This document shows, piece after piece, positions 22,801-35,752 of a DNA stretch of 64,000 nt. The DNA comes from Magicicada septendecula (lineage: Eukaryota; Arthropoda; Insecta; Hemiptera; Cicadidae): positions 427,019,479 through 427,083,478 of the forward strand of contig CM068369.1 of the NCBI GenBank assembly GCA_034769895.1. Direction: 5' to 3'. Under the pieces are notes generated by a model. The model ran no database searches, was not told the DNA's origin, and worked only from the letters and a program-made list of their open reading frames with translations. Within the stretch, counting starts at the first letter, position 1. The number at the start of each line of letters is the position of its first letter. The position numbers were made by a program, and so were the translations under genes.

Positions 22801-24186
22801 AAATTCGCACCAAAAAGGAGCGCTTCGGACGATCTGGACAGAAACGATGGCTTCAGCGATCCACCGCCTACGAAAACACAGGCCCAGTCGCAGCCGTCGG
22901 AGAACCTTACCAAGTTCTCCGTGGAAATCGTACAACAGCTGGAATTCACGACTTCGTCGTCCAACTCTCAGATATCGACCAACGTCACCGTAAAGGCGTT
23001 GAACACGTCCGTGAAAAGCGATATGGGAGGCGCCGGTGGTACGTGTCAGACAACGTCGACGGTGTCCCCGAGGCCGATTACACCGCGTACCGACATCGTA
23101 GAGTGCAAAAAAGAACAGGAAGAAAACCCGGAGTTCGTTGATCTGGAGCAGTGCGCCGCGGCTCTAGAAAAGGACGCTGCTGTCAACGGTGGTAGCACGT
23201 TCCCCGGTTTCTCCGATTTGATCGGTGACGACACGTCGGACGCGATCATCACGTCCGACGCGTTTAAAGACCTTATTTCGGAAATTTCGGACTTTCATCC
23301 GGAGTTTATGAAAGACTTCGATTTTGACGGAGGCGATACGAAAAACTTTGATACCTCGCATCACCATCACCATCATCATCATCATCATCATCATCCGCAG
23401 CAGCAGCAACAGCCGCCGCAGCATCCGCAGTTGCAACAGACGTTTAAGACGGAGGACGAGCCCAAGACTGCGCCGCAACACCATCAACACTTACACCAAC
23501 AACAAAGGGTTGGGGTTATGCAGGGCGCACAACGAATGTACTCTTCACCGGGTATGGACTTTTCCAAAGCGGAACTGAGTCCCGCGGCTCAGACTCTAAA
23601 ACAGATGGCCGAACAACATCAGCACAAAACCCAGTTAGGCATGAACTTTAACCCTGCGGCAAGAACTGGCGGGAAACCGCCGTACAGTGACTTGTTCGGT
23701 AACAGTGGTGGTGCTAGTAGTAGTGGTGGTGGTGGTCATAGTGATTACGTCGGTAGTCCGGGCAGTAACGGTGGTGCTGGAAACCAAACGGGCGGTTACA
23801 AACAGCAGAGTATACTGACTCCGCCGTCCTCGAACTTCGTGAACAGTGACAATATCAAGCAGGAAGTGTTCAGTGCGCAGAACTCACCCGGTGTGTACAG
23901 TCCAGGGTCAACGGGTAAGACGACTCCCGTGCAGAACCAACAGTCCCGGCTGGGACCTGCCCCGTCCGGATTCAAACAGCAGTACTCGCCGTACAGCAGC
24001 CCGGGCGCTGGTGCTCACGGCAGCCCTCAGTACACTCCGCGACCGGGCCCTGGACAAGGACAACAAGCGGGGCCACCGCCAAACCAGGCGCCCCCACGAC
24101 CGCCGTCCTGTCCCGGTACCACTACTCTGTCCATCAACCAAGCGCAACAGCTACACATTTCCCAGTCTCAGGGCCAGCCCATTCAG
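22801..24186 (+). CDS. mam: Mastermind, internal exon (partial)
   Basis: This 462-codon exon encodes part of Mastermind, the nuclear co-activator that joins the Notch intracellular domain and CSL/Su(H) on DNA and recruits CBP/p300. It starts KFAPKRSASDDL. A conserved stretch NLTKFSVEIVQQLEF follows at about residues 38-52. An acidic/aromatic block at about 120-180 contains FVDLEQCAAALEK and the segment FKDLISEISDFHPEFMKDF. A 12-histidine run covers residues 187-198 and is followed by glutamine/proline-rich sequence. The rest is the low-complexity Q/G/S/P sequence typical of the family, including INQAQQLHISQSQGQPIQ at the end. The N-terminal basic helix that contacts Notch and CSL is missing and must lie in another exon. 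Both boundaries fall between codons (1386 bp), given the reading frame. Other open frames here are shadows. Confidence 0.93.
23359..23394 (+). repeat. mam: in-frame histidine repeat (CAT/CAC)
   Basis: Twelve consecutive histidine codons, starting with two CAT-CAC alternations and then pure CAT, followed by CCG and CAG-rich codons. Such runs vary in length between alleles and species. Confidence 0.95.
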
Positions 24187-24192
24187 GTACGT
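24184..24192 (+). promoter_or_regulatory. mam: splice donor of mam exon
   Basis: CAG|GTACGT is close to the donor consensus. Reading beyond it gives a (CA)n-encoded Thr/His run and a stop at 24261, unlike Mastermind, so the exon is taken to end at 24186. Confidence 0.85.
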
Positions 24193-25430
24193 CTTACTCA
24201 TTCATATGTGTTTGTTTACCACACACACACACACACACATGTATTTTATTTATGGTACTGAACATATGTCTGTGTCGAGGATACGTATCTCATACACCGT
24301 TGTGTTCAGATATCATGAGAGCACTACGGTAAGGTAATATATAATAATTTTCTCATATTTTCGTCAAAGGTAGTTCCCGGAACAGGGTTAACAGAAAATA
24401 ATTTGCCAGCACATGAAAATGTGAGTCATCATAAATATAAGGTAGTGTTACTTGCATCCGTTCTTTGGATGTTGAATTGTGGCAATAATATAAATTAAAT
24501 TAACGTAAATATACATTAAATTCATTGTTCTGACGAAACAAACTCGCTCCCTCACCGTAAAGTGATCTTATTCTGTTTGAACTCAAACGTGATAAATATG
24601 TAATGCTATTACAATTTGTAGTTTTGTTTTAAATTTCTCTATACCTCTGTGTTGATAGTAAATTTACAATTTTGTAGTAAACAATGAAATATTTTGTATA
24701 TGATCAAATCAAGTTTTTAGAATAGCATAGAATACAGAATGTGTTGAAATATAAGACTATATAAACTATGTATGCTATATGCTGTATACCCTATACTATA
24801 CTCCTTTAAGTGGCAGAAATGTATAATTAAACACGTCTTGGTATTAAGGAAAGGAATCTATGTGAGAGGAATCTTAAGTGCTACATGTTGAATAAACGCA
24901 AATTTCATAGCCAGCTAAATTCTAAACGGTATCGTTTAGATTCTGGTGATTAGATGCAAATTGTTCTGTACATTTTGACATTCACACATACGATCTGTAT
25001 CGTGTCGGAAAGTCTGTGAAGCTAAATATTTGTTCTGGGCAGAATATATTGAAACATATCTTAGTTCACGTCGTTGTCATCATAATCTTCATAATGCATA
25101 AAGATTAGGTTTCAAAATAACACTACCTTTTACGCAGGTTTAGCAGGTCTACCTGCTAAGATAATTTGGTTATGGCAGTGTTGTGTTCAACATCAAACAG
25201 TTGATGTTATCGTCTGTGTTAAATTTCCGGTCCAGGTAAAATCGCTATAAGGTCATATTCCTGTTTGTACAGCTTTCTTCATTGCAGAAGAACTGTACTC
25301 TGAAACTGACAAGCCCCCTCTCTCACAACAAAACACGATATCAGCTTAAGCACCGAAAATTACTAATATGAATCCTCAGTTTAAGTGAAGAACGTAAACC
25401 TATCACGGTCGGTGTCAACAGTATTAAAAT
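24193..25430. other. non-coding, intron downstream of mam exon
   Basis: A CA microsatellite lies at about 24220-24238, 35 bp into the intron. The rest is AT-rich without recognisable genes. Confidence 0.5.
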
Positions 25431-25625
25431 TTCCCGGGGTGTTAAACCGTGGTCCAGTGTCTCCGTACGGCCATTGTCAGTGGAGCGGGAACCGAGATCA
25501 CACCTGGCCGAGTAAGACTAAGAGAAAGGTGCTAAAAGATAAACGTTTTTTTATACAACAGTTGACATCAAATTAAACCAAATAATACCCCCCCCCCCAC
25601 CCCCCGAGATAATATCTGGATCCGC
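25431..25625. repeat. relic transposon termini (Penelope-like tail and C-rich hAT-like end)
   Basis: CCCGGGGTGTTAAACCGTGG at 25432 resembles the reverse-complemented 3' tail of the hammerhead-bearing units (compare GCCGGGGTGTAAGGCCGTGG at 11429). At 25588-25625 a C11 run, C6 and then CTGGATCCGCCGCTCCTG look like the right end of a hAT-type element, but no partner end was found. Confidence 0.35.
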
Positions 25626-25629
25626 CGCT

Positions 25630-27525
25630 CCTGCATACATACGGAGCGTCCTTTACAAACGCTCCATTTAACGAACACCTATGGTTCCACATTCACGTTC
25701 TTGATAACAGGGAAGCAAATAGGAAACAACGAGTACATTTTCTATTAACTTTTGTAGTTAATCATAAAAATCTAACCCCTCTCCAGAATCATCCCCAGAC
25801 GGAAGTCTGGCTGCGCAGCGCCTCTGCCTCTGCATGTTACTTACGCATTTCTAAATTACATTCCCTTGTCGGGTCGTCTTCATGTAAATTAAACAAAATC
25901 GATGGCTGACCTACGTCTCAGACCATATAAATATTGTCCAAAAAATATTCGTACAAACTCTTGCGTTGCTTGAAATATCCTAATCCATGTCACCGCAGAG
26001 GAAATAGAGGTATTTACCTTATTCAGGTTATATTAACATTTAGTTTAAAATGTTTCTAAACTAAATTATTTTTTTCCTGGTATGTTGTAGCGTGAAATAA
26101 GCGTTTCCGCGGAGCGCTCCAGTCGCGCGCCACAACGGTATGTTGCAGGCGACTGCATCGGTCGCGCTCCTCTCTGTGTGCAAGGTTACACGCTACAGCC
26201 TCATAGATTGCCGTTGTTTGATGATGCAACTTGCTCTATCTAGCCTCACCGCTTGCCAGCCACAGCCACAGCTTTCTCCAAGACGTTAACCCCTCCCTCC
26301 CTCACTAATTCCTTTTCTCTCTCGTTCTCTCATTTGCAGTGTGACCTACTACAGTAACGTCTGAATTCTTTTTTCCCACTTTTTACTATTGTTATTTTAG
26401 TTTACAATTTTCTTTATATAGTTTATAAAATAATTCACACATATGAAGCACATGAGATCAAACATTATTAAAAATTAATTGTGCCCCCTCTCTCTCCTCC
26501 CCCTCCATCCTCCCCACCGCTCTTTCACACACACGGCTATAATCGATATGTTGAGGAAGTTCAAAGCGACCGAAGCATGTTCCCATTGTGATTGCACAGG
26601 GCAGTAATAAGACTTAAAATGTGGATCACGAGAGCCTGGCATTCCGGTCTGTCGCCACCTGTTTTGTTTCTCGTTACGCTGGAAAGTTGAAATTTATACG
26701 ACACAAAGATTGTTTCCCACACCCTACGCTTTTGAAGAATTTAAAAAATCTTGTGCCGTAATTTGCTTTGTAACATTGCAGTACCCTACTTGATTCTTAG
26801 TGGATACAGTCAAATACCCCAGCCGATTTATCACACCTGTAATTTTTTATTGGTGAATAAATTTAAACATTAATTTTTTTTAATTTAATTTTTCGTTTTC
26901 CACCCGTGCAGATTAGGCAGTTGCAGCTTTGTCGTCTTCCCAGTAGCTTCCAGCTGTATTCTTTCCGCAGACATATGCATTACGTGTCTTTGTACTGTGT
27001 CAGCTAATTTCGTTACTAGTAAACTGTGCGAGTTTCAGAGCTAGTGCTCACTATTTTCAGCGCAATCCATTTATTGTTAGATAAAAATAAATTAATATTT
27101 TTTTTTATCCATGAGAAAAGTTCGTATAGTTAGCAGAAACCACGTTGCCACTCTTCTTTACCTAAAAAAGTAACATTACGAAAACTCTGGCTCTTCTTTT
27201 TTTGTAGTAAAATACGATTGTAAAGCGGTCAGACTTCATTATTATTATGAATACAATAAACACTAAAAATCCTAACCATTCTGCTTTTTTTTAGTTTATA
27301 ACCATAATGCATAAACATTTAGTTAATTTAGTGCTAGCTTTTATGTATGTTCGGTAGATATCTAGGCCTTTTTCTAATACTGTTCACAAATATGTATTAA
27401 CTGATAACAACAATATGTAAAGTTTTTTACAACTATACTCACAAATGTTTTAGAAGGTGGCCCAAAATTTGCAAGAGATGTTGACAGATGCTAATTAATT
27501 CTTTCAAATTATTAATAATGGCGAA
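25630..27525. other. non-coding, no recognisable gene
   Basis: Includes a GC-richer patch at 26095-26215 and a CT-rich stretch around 26285-26520. No gene or element supported. Confidence 0.45.
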
Positions 27526-27529
27526 TTCG

Positions 27530-28212
27530 TATTTTGAATATAATTCCGCATAATTTGGTACGTTTACTCTTTTACAGTTTTTTCAAAACTTCTATTTTTC
27601 CCGTCATAACGCTAAAAGTAAAAAAAAATCAACATTATATTCAGAGGTAGGTTAAAACTTCCTTTAGTCCGATAGCCGGTAAGGAGTTTTACAGTTTTCA
27701 TTCCGTTTTTGGTCCGTGGTGTCCAGAAATTTTGAAGTTCCGAAAATTGAACACAATATTCAGATTTTGGATAAAATTCTGTTTAATTTGTTACGCGGTG
27801 TGGATTTTTGTGATTTTTCAAAATTTTTGTACACTTTTTTGGCTCTGGTGCCTTATTTTACTGAATATATTGTCATAAAAATCCAAAGATGATGCCGTTT
27901 TCCTTTTTTTTATACAGAATGATCAGGTTTTCCTCCTTAAGAACGTTGACATTTTTAAGTCTGAACGCTATATTTAGGTTTGTGATTAAATTCTCTTTGT
28001 TTTTTTGCGATGTTATCAAATTTTGACCCTTACAGTTTTGTTCCTACCCACTTTGGGGGGGGGGGGGATCAACCTCAAAAAATTACTGGCTTCTGTAGGG
28101 TTAAGGTATGGGGACACGCATGGAAAGTTTTACGAAATTCGGTTTGATAAATTCAAAAGCTATCGTGGACATAATCCTTCACCGATAGACAGACGATGCT
28201 CGTTCAAGTAGT
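27530..28212 (-). repeat. ~700-bp dispersed repeat family, copy 3
   Basis: On the minus strand it starts near 28212 with CTTGAACGAGCATCGTCTGT and then AACCGAATTTCGTAAAACTT. It continues through the degenerate units, for example TCAAAATTTCTGGACACC and CAATATTCAGATTTTGG read on the plus strand. A G13 run interrupts it at 28055-28067. Confidence 0.72.
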
Positions 28213-28214
28213 TG

Positions 28215-31115
28215 TACCCTTATGTTTTTGTCTTAATCATCATCTCTTCTCTGATTTAATATTTTATAACCGCTCTTAGAAATTTCATCTCTATGGATTT
28301 CCTTTGTCAGAAAGCTTCTCTGTTCCCTGGTGTCCACGATTCGCTGTATTCAAGTGGTAAGTAGTTACAATTCTGTGATGTCACAAGTTATTTTTATCTT
28401 GCTCTTTTATTTATAACTTGCTTGTTGTTTGCAACAGGTTTATTTTTAAAATATATCGTCTTGTTTGTCATGAAGTCATCAACGGTATCACCAAACGTTC
28501 CAGGCGCAGATGCATAGTGGGAATCCTTCCCAATGATCACTTCAGACGCAATTTTTTTCGTCGTCGTGTGATTGTAGAATGGTTTTGTGATTATGAGTTT
28601 CATACAAAATTCAGATCATGTTATGGACGTTCATGGTTTTACTCTAAAATTAGGCCTTCTTTAAATTGTAACCTTACCAGCATGTTAATTTATGCGTGAT
28701 ACGTAACTTAAAGAGTAGTGTGTATTTTATACTGTATGTGAATATTATTAAAAGAACAATGAACATTGAACAAAGACATAATTTTATCCTTGTACGTTAA
28801 TAAACGTACTGACTTGACAATAACACATTATATATTTATCTTCATTCATTTCTATCATTTATACTTTAGACCATTGAAGAATGGACCAACTTTTCATACT
28901 TCCTTCTCTAAAATTGCTTGCTGAATGCACTCCTGAAACGTTCTGTACATAACCTCAGTTTGGAATTCTGTTTTCTGATACGACTGAAGTACTAATAGCG
29001 TGAGTTGGTTTTAGTTTCCATTGTGCTTGTTACTGCTAGAACAACAGACAAACGTAAGCAACAAAACAAACAGGAAGTTCTGTACTGATAAAGGCGTCAT
29101 GTATTTTATAATTCGTCGTAGATAAGCCGGAGAATGAATACTGCGAACGCAGATAACATTCAGACACAGTGTAGAAGTGACAACCTACATTATTACTGTA
29201 TGGTCCAGTCGTGTGGTCGATTAGCAGCTCGGATACACATCGTACTGTTTTTTGTCTTGTTTATGTCAATAGTAATACGGGAAGCACTGGTCCGTAGCCT
29301 ATTAACCGTACAAATTGTGTATTCTGAATGCAGTTACTGGTTGGTTACCTTTGCACTATAACATGAACAACTTTAAAATCCGTCTGTGTCAGCGTTTATA
29401 GAATTTTACATATCGATGATGATATACATTTTCTATGAAATATCAGTAAACGTAACGTATATGCTTTGATTTGATTAAACAGTTACAGCAAGGTAATAAA
29501 TGTAATGAAGAAGATACAAATAATATTTTTTACCCGTTTGTTTATTTTTGTAACCTATGAAACTTAACCGAGAATAGACTGATCGTTGTTAGTTTATATT
29601 ACATCGACTAACGAGGTACCACTTTCGTTTCTTTCTCTCGCGCTCTCCTTACAAACTCCGATCGGATTTTGCCTTCACGACGTCTTCACCATCTGTCTTT
29701 TCTTTTGCCAGCGTTGAAGACTTCTCACTCCAGCTTTCATTGTTTCAAGTGTTTCTTTTTCAGTTTTGGTATTAGCAGAACGTGTGCGTTTACATGACCT
29801 TTTTCTCAAGACGACTGACCGGATCCCTAGGACACGGGCTCAACAAACCGCTCTGTAGGAAGTTAGTCGGAATGAACGGCCACATCTTATTACCCAAGCG
29901 CCTCCAAAAGTTCGCAGTTCAGCATTATTTCTAAGCATACAGATTTTTTTCCCTTTATCCTCGAGACAATTTGGTGGACGTACTGTTCCAAAATTATAAA
30001 TACACAAATTTCTGAAGTGAAGGATTAGACTTTTAATAACGTTGTTACGTCTTTCTGAACCAGTTCATGTAGTACTATCCAAATATCCCACCCTCGATGT
30101 ATATGGGTGTGTTGTCTGTCCTTTCCCCTTTGCGTCCTGCCGTCATTTTCTGCATTCTCCCTCCACCACCACTGCGTCAGAAGAGGAAGTCTTTCTCTGA
30201 TGCGCGTGTCTTTCTCTTTTTCCCCAACATGTTGGTTTCCTTCCATATATTCTTTACATGACACACATGCTACTTGTTTGGAACGTCCGACTACTCCAAG
30301 ACACTTCACTTCCAGTCAGTATCCTTTATAGAGTTGGAGCGATCTTGAGTGTCATAATAGTTGATGGGTATTTCAGACGTTCCGTATGCTGTCGGAATCT
30401 ATAAATTAACTATTTTTACCTTTGTGTACGGAAGACAGGTGTCAAGGAAGGGAATCAACATGCATGCGATCACTATCTCTTACGTAAACGCTTTAGCCTT
30501 ATAACGTTTCAATAAACTGTCAGAAACTAACATTTCTGGTAAGTTTTTTGGCGGTTTAAAATTAACTTTAGTTTCAAGGGAAATTTCTTTTAGTAATTTT
30601 GGCCGTCTTATTTTTTGAAAAGGTTTTCTCATATTTCTTGATTTGTCTGCCTGCAGGTTAGTCGCTTTTTCCTTCCATAAATCACGACCAAACCAATCGT
30701 CTTCTTAAATCCTCGTGCAATATGTAACTCCTATAACAGAGATGGGTCGTAGAAGTCGATCATATAACCTTTCCTTTTACACTTCGTTTAATCTGGCCAA
30801 TACCACTGCACTCTAGCTCTATAATCAGCTTGTTACGGATCATGTCGCTCTCAGCCGTGTCCACATGTTTATTCTTCTTATAAAAGACATCGAATGACCA
30901 GGGCGGCCTTTCATTTTGAGGCTCCGGCTTGGTTGTTTTCTTGAATAGGTATATTTTTATATTTGGTTGGTAATACTTATCTAAATATATTTCTCATTTT
31001 TTAAATAGATTTTATCGAAATGGAAAAAAGGACGCGTATTAAACAGCAAAAACAAAGAAATTAAATATTTATTCACATAAAAATAAATTTAAAATGTAGG
31101 TAGAAATTAAATTAT
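28215..31115. other. non-coding, no recognisable gene
   Basis: Open frames at 28394-28699, 29134-29361 and 30025-30331 have no recognisable domain. The minus-strand frame at 30025-30309 contains a CxxC-like pattern (ACVSC), but this is not enough to name a family. Confidence 0.4.
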
Positions 31116-31121
31116 GTTTTC

Positions 31122-31275
31122 GAGGCTTTATTTTACTGAATATGTCTATTACGTCATCGAAATCTACTGACGATGCCGTTTTCCTTTTTTTATACAGAAT
31201 TACCAAGTTTCCTCATTTATTGTATAGCCAAGAAATTTTTTTTTTAATTCAAGTTTTTAGAAACTTCTATCACAT
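31122..31275 (-). repeat. ~700-bp repeat family, fragment
   Basis: CTTTATTTTACTGAATATGT followed by GATGCCGTTTTCC and TTATACAGAAT matches the interior of the copy at 27530-28212 (27851-27925) on the same strand. Flanks do not continue the match. Confidence 0.6.
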
Positions 31276-31279
31276 GAGA

Positions 31280-34200
31280 CTACAGACAAGCAAATTATTA
31301 AAAAATGCTGCCAGGATGAGAACATAGGTTGGGGATGGATACAGTGAAGTGCCATTTGAAGAAGTCCTTGGCTGTCCAACTATCTGCTGCTTCTGCGGTG
31401 GCATTAGTACGTAGGTCTACACGGCGTCGATATCTTTTTACTTCATGTGTGATGTTACTTGTTCTTTATCAGGATCATTGAGCTTGTCTATGACCGACAA
31501 GTTCTAAATCTTTATCAGATTTTTTCATCAAGAATATTGATTGGATGATATTAAATCTATGTCATATCTGTTCAGTGGCAAAGTACCTTTGCGACAGATG
31601 TTGAATAAATCGATATATACATTAAAACATCATTGGTTACGGCTTGTACTGTGGGCTGCGTAATACATGCCATGGGGACCATCTCTTCGTTATCTTTCGA
31701 AAGTCGGCTCGGCGGCTACAAACTTTACGAAAAAATGCATGACAGGCTGAAAAATAGGAAACACGTTAAAAAAAAACATGCGAAACTAGGTAGCTCGAAC
31801 GTCATGATGCTGTATTAACGTTTTTAGGTAACTGCTTATTCTTCCAGCAGTCTTAGGTACTACAACTACACAATAGGAAAACGAAGTGATGAATTTTCAT
31901 TTCTTCAAAGTAGCCTGTACTCTTGCCTGAGTTTCTTGTTAGCGTAGTATTTTAGTAGATGTTTTGGGACTGACTCTGTCTCGGAACTTACAGATTGAGT
32001 AGGCCCTATTGAAAGCCATGAAGTTGGTAAACGCCACAATAGGTAGCCTGCAGGACAATGAAATAACATTGGTCACGTCAAACAACTCCACAGAAAGTCT
32101 GAAATTTTGCCACATGGGATGAGAGCTGAGAATAACTCTACTTTTGTAGAAATGAGCTGTCTATGAATTCACCTGGTAGTCTCTTTTTTATCTTTTCGAT
32201 TGTCGTCGATCGGTCTCTCGGTCCCAATGCTCATTACTTGACATCTTTGAGTACCAGTGTTAATAGCCTTATCGGCGAGTGCAGTGTTTGTATTTCTGTC
32301 AAACCCATATCCATTGTGATGTTCGCCACTTGTAAATATTTTTGAGCGATATAAATGTTTTGTAAAATAGTATTCGAAAATTCCAGAGTAAACCTCTCTT
32401 GGAATCTATATAGGGCTCCTTCGTTGTTTTCCACTTTTTTATTGCGTCCTCGCGAGTTATCTGTAGCCTCGTTTCCTCGGTTGGATTTTATTCGTGAGAC
32501 TTGGAATTATATGCGGAATTACGATAATTCCATTTTCTGCTACAACTGTTTCTGTGACATATCTTTGCTTGATGTCTTCACTAATTATACTTCCATTCCA
32601 AATACAGAGTCATCTCTTTCATCATACTACTTTGTCACATATTCAATTTCCTCCAATAGTAGAATCTAAATACAGTTTCTCACGCTTTCTTATTTTTTTT
32701 TATAAGAAAGTTTCTTTAACCTAATAAATTGAATTCATCTGTTTACTTACAATATTTCGTATAAATTAATCGGTAATTCAGTAGTTTTTAAACATTTCGT
32801 ACGGTTCAAATCGAGCTTTCGTGTGGACAATTAACAAATTCTGCCAATGAAATACAGTACACAGCGTCAAAATATATCTACAGTACATCCACAATGTGGT
32901 AAAAATTCGTAGTTTTCTTATATAATAAATTACTATCTTTTGTATAGCAGCTGCTGAAGAAAATACAGTGTTTGTAACGTGCCCGCATGCCAGCCGAGGA
33001 GCCTGGTATAGTTAACTGCGTTGTTTACTTATTGTAGCAGTATTTACTGATAAGCATTGGACTATGTCACTTAACTATTTGTGATAAACAGATTCAGCGT
33101 AGCGATAATTTCTTGGAATAATTAACGCCATCGTACATCTAGCGTAGCCTACTGCAAACGGTATCGAGTCGATGACAGATATTAGAAAACCCGAGGCCTG
33201 TGGGATATGGAATTGCACCCGTCACAGTTATGTGTCATCATCCTTATGGAATCTGTCGTTTATGGAAGAAAGGTGAATCGATAGGAAGTTTTTTTTTTAA
33301 ATTTCTACTTTCAAAAGGAGTAAGTTTTTCTTTCAATATAGTTTTTAAGTATTCTTGAACGGAATTTTCTAATATTTTGAAAATAAAGTATTCAGCGTTC
33401 CAGACAAAAATAAAAATAATTTTCCATTTATTCTCGAAAGCGGTTTTTCTTGTGGAGTGACGGGAGTATTTCCCTGACCCCCCTCCGTGAATCCATCACT
33501 ACCAGTATGCTTAGTTTAAATCCAAGCGTCCTCGAATATTTTAGGTTGTTTCATGACCATCGAGATGTTTAAAAATGAAGAGCTTTAACTTTACAAAGAT
33601 TACATTCATTTATTATGTAAGTGTTACATAATAAGTACATTTATTACGGCCCGAGACTTTTTATGCCTTTGGATTGTGACTTAAAAGTATAATTTTAAAA
33701 AATCATGGGAATATTTTTTTTTTATTAAATCGCATGTCATGTAGTCGAATGTACAAGGTGCGTGTTTTAAGCCGTAGTTGTAGAATTTCTAATAAAATTG
33801 TTTGTGCTACAATATTATGTTTCTAAGGGCAATAAATAATATTAAAGCAGTGTTTAGCAATATGAACGTGTTGAAGTATTTCGCTTGTTGTTAAGTCCGT
33901 ATTTTTGTAAACATGTAAATTTGTAAGTTCGTGTGTGTGGGTCAGATGATTAGGTGTTTCGATTGGTAGTCCAACAGTAAAAGTTCCTATCCTTGTTATT
34001 ATTTTCAGTGAAATGTTTTCCGGGAAGAACTATTCTGGCGTTCTTCCTCCTATGTTTTTATTGTAACCCCTTTGACTAGTTCGACTAGTCTCTCGGAAAT
34101 ACCTCCATAGAAATTCACCGAATCGAGGGTACGTTTGATGTGACCCATAATAATTTATAGACAATTGCCCGTTGGTGCATAGGGCTTTCCTTTAGTTGCT

Positions 34201-35300
34201 TATAGAAAATAAAAGAATAGGGGACAGAAACGAAAACTATTCGTCTTATCAAATTAAATGTTAGGGCGTAATGTCGTATTTAAATACGCGTTGGGAATAA
34301 CTCTCTCCCTGCTCCGTTTGGATTCTCATAGAATATCTTCCTGAAATGAAGGTCAGTACAAAAACTGAAGACCAAAAAAATGTTAAATGTACCTTGTTGC
34401 TGACTGCGTTTGTCCTCACCCAATAGACCATATCAGTTTCCATCTTAATCAGTGTTCTTTGGCATTTGGAGACCGTTACAAAAAACGAACTGTGCTTTTC
34501 ATCCCCCCTTACGCTGTTTTTCTTGATTTTTTTAATCCGTTAAAGGTCAGCGTCATTTGTAGAATGCTCTTAAAGTCTACAAGGCCGCCAAACACAGAAA
34601 CCAAAAATACGATGTCTTAATTGTTACATTCACTCAAGTGATTCATCGACTTCGTACACAACACACAGTTCGAGCTATTCAGTTAATGAGAGTTCTGTTC
34701 CTATAATTAGATAATATACTGCTATACAAGAGAGACAGTACTTTTTCCACCAAATTTGTATGTTTTGGGAAGTCTGTCGAATACCCTGTAAAATTGCAAA
34801 GAAACGGATCGACCGTTCCCCTTCTTTAGTTGTGAGGCAACCGGGAACTGTTGAGGTATCTTAGTTTGAATAAGTAATAATTCGGTCCCCACCATGTCAC
34901 ACTGTTATTAGGCACAACAGTGATCCTCTGGACGCTAGTCGGACTTACTGTAGACATGGAATCGGTCTATTGTACGCGGAACAGAGGCCCGTATATGTAA
35001 TCCTGATAACGCCATATCTATATTACTATTTTCACTTGTGTGGCAGGAATTTTCAAAACAATTTTGTTGGTGTTATTAATAGTAGGGGCGTAACTACCGT
35101 GTGGCAAATATCCAGGGGTCCACTTTCTTTCTTTTTTACACCGAGAAAAATATTCTAACAAAAATTACCAAGTTATTTTGCAATAGAGGGACAGAAAGTC
35201 GAACTTGGGAGTTTTATTGTCTGGTGGATATAATTATAAGTCAAATACAAATCGTTTTAGTGGCTTCTGTAAAGTGGCATACAAATTCAGTGTTCTTGAA
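31280..35300. other. non-coding, no recognisable gene
   Basis: AT-rich. Around 33440-33505 a stretch ending CCCCTCCGTGAATCCATCAC resembles the right end of a hAT-type element. Around 35085-35110 AGGGGCGTAACTACCG resembles a left end. Neither has a partner. Open frames (32163-32724, 34261-34620, 34970-35328) have no recognisable domain. Confidence 0.4.
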
Positions 35301-35380
35301 CCTTATACGAGGGACATTCAATAATTAAAGAGACAAACTGATCTAGAGAAAAAATTGTGTATTTTTATAATCTAACCCCC

Positions 35381-35620
35381 CTATTTTTCAACATAATGCC
35401 CCCCAACACTAATACACTTGTCCCAACGATGAATCAGCTTTTTTATGCCTGCAGCAAAGAATTCTTTATCTTGACGTTTGAACCAGTCTCCCACAAATTT
35501 TTTGACTTCTTCGTTGTTGTTGAATTTCTTACCACGTAGCGATTCCTTGAGTGGGCCAAACAGGTGGAAATCTGATGGTGCCAAGTCTGGGCTATACGGG
35601 GGGTGTGGTAGTGTCTCCCA
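35381..35620 (-). pseudogene. mariner transposase, C-terminal part
   Basis: The minus strand reads WETLPHPPYSPDLAPSDFHL, continues FGPLKESLRG and ends HRWDKCISVGGHYVEK. YSPDLAPSD contains the third aspartate of the mariner DD34D catalytic triad. The first two catalytic aspartates would lie in the missing middle. Translation is open to a stop near 35381. Upstream the reading stops at the border of the inserted sequence. The enzyme cuts and rejoins DNA at the terminal repeats, but this fragment cannot be active. Confidence 0.92.
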
Positions 35621-35707
35621 TAGAGGTGGGTTAAACTGTTATTTTAAAATACTAGGTATGAAAATACCGTTCCAAAAAAATAACAGGTACAAATACCTGT
35701 TATTATA

Positions 35708-35752
<45 letters not shown>

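Noticed and set aside
22758..23141. 127-codon plus-strand frame overlapping the mam exon
   Set aside because: It is an alternative-frame shadow: it reads through the intron T-tract, lacks domain features and overlaps the well-supported Mastermind frame. The same holds for frames at 23046, 23164, 23324, 23846 and 23908.
30025..30309. Minus-strand frame with a CxxC-like segment, considered as a piggyBac-type zinc-finger end
   Set aside because: Only one partial motif is visible, there is no upstream transposase sequence and no terminal repeats.
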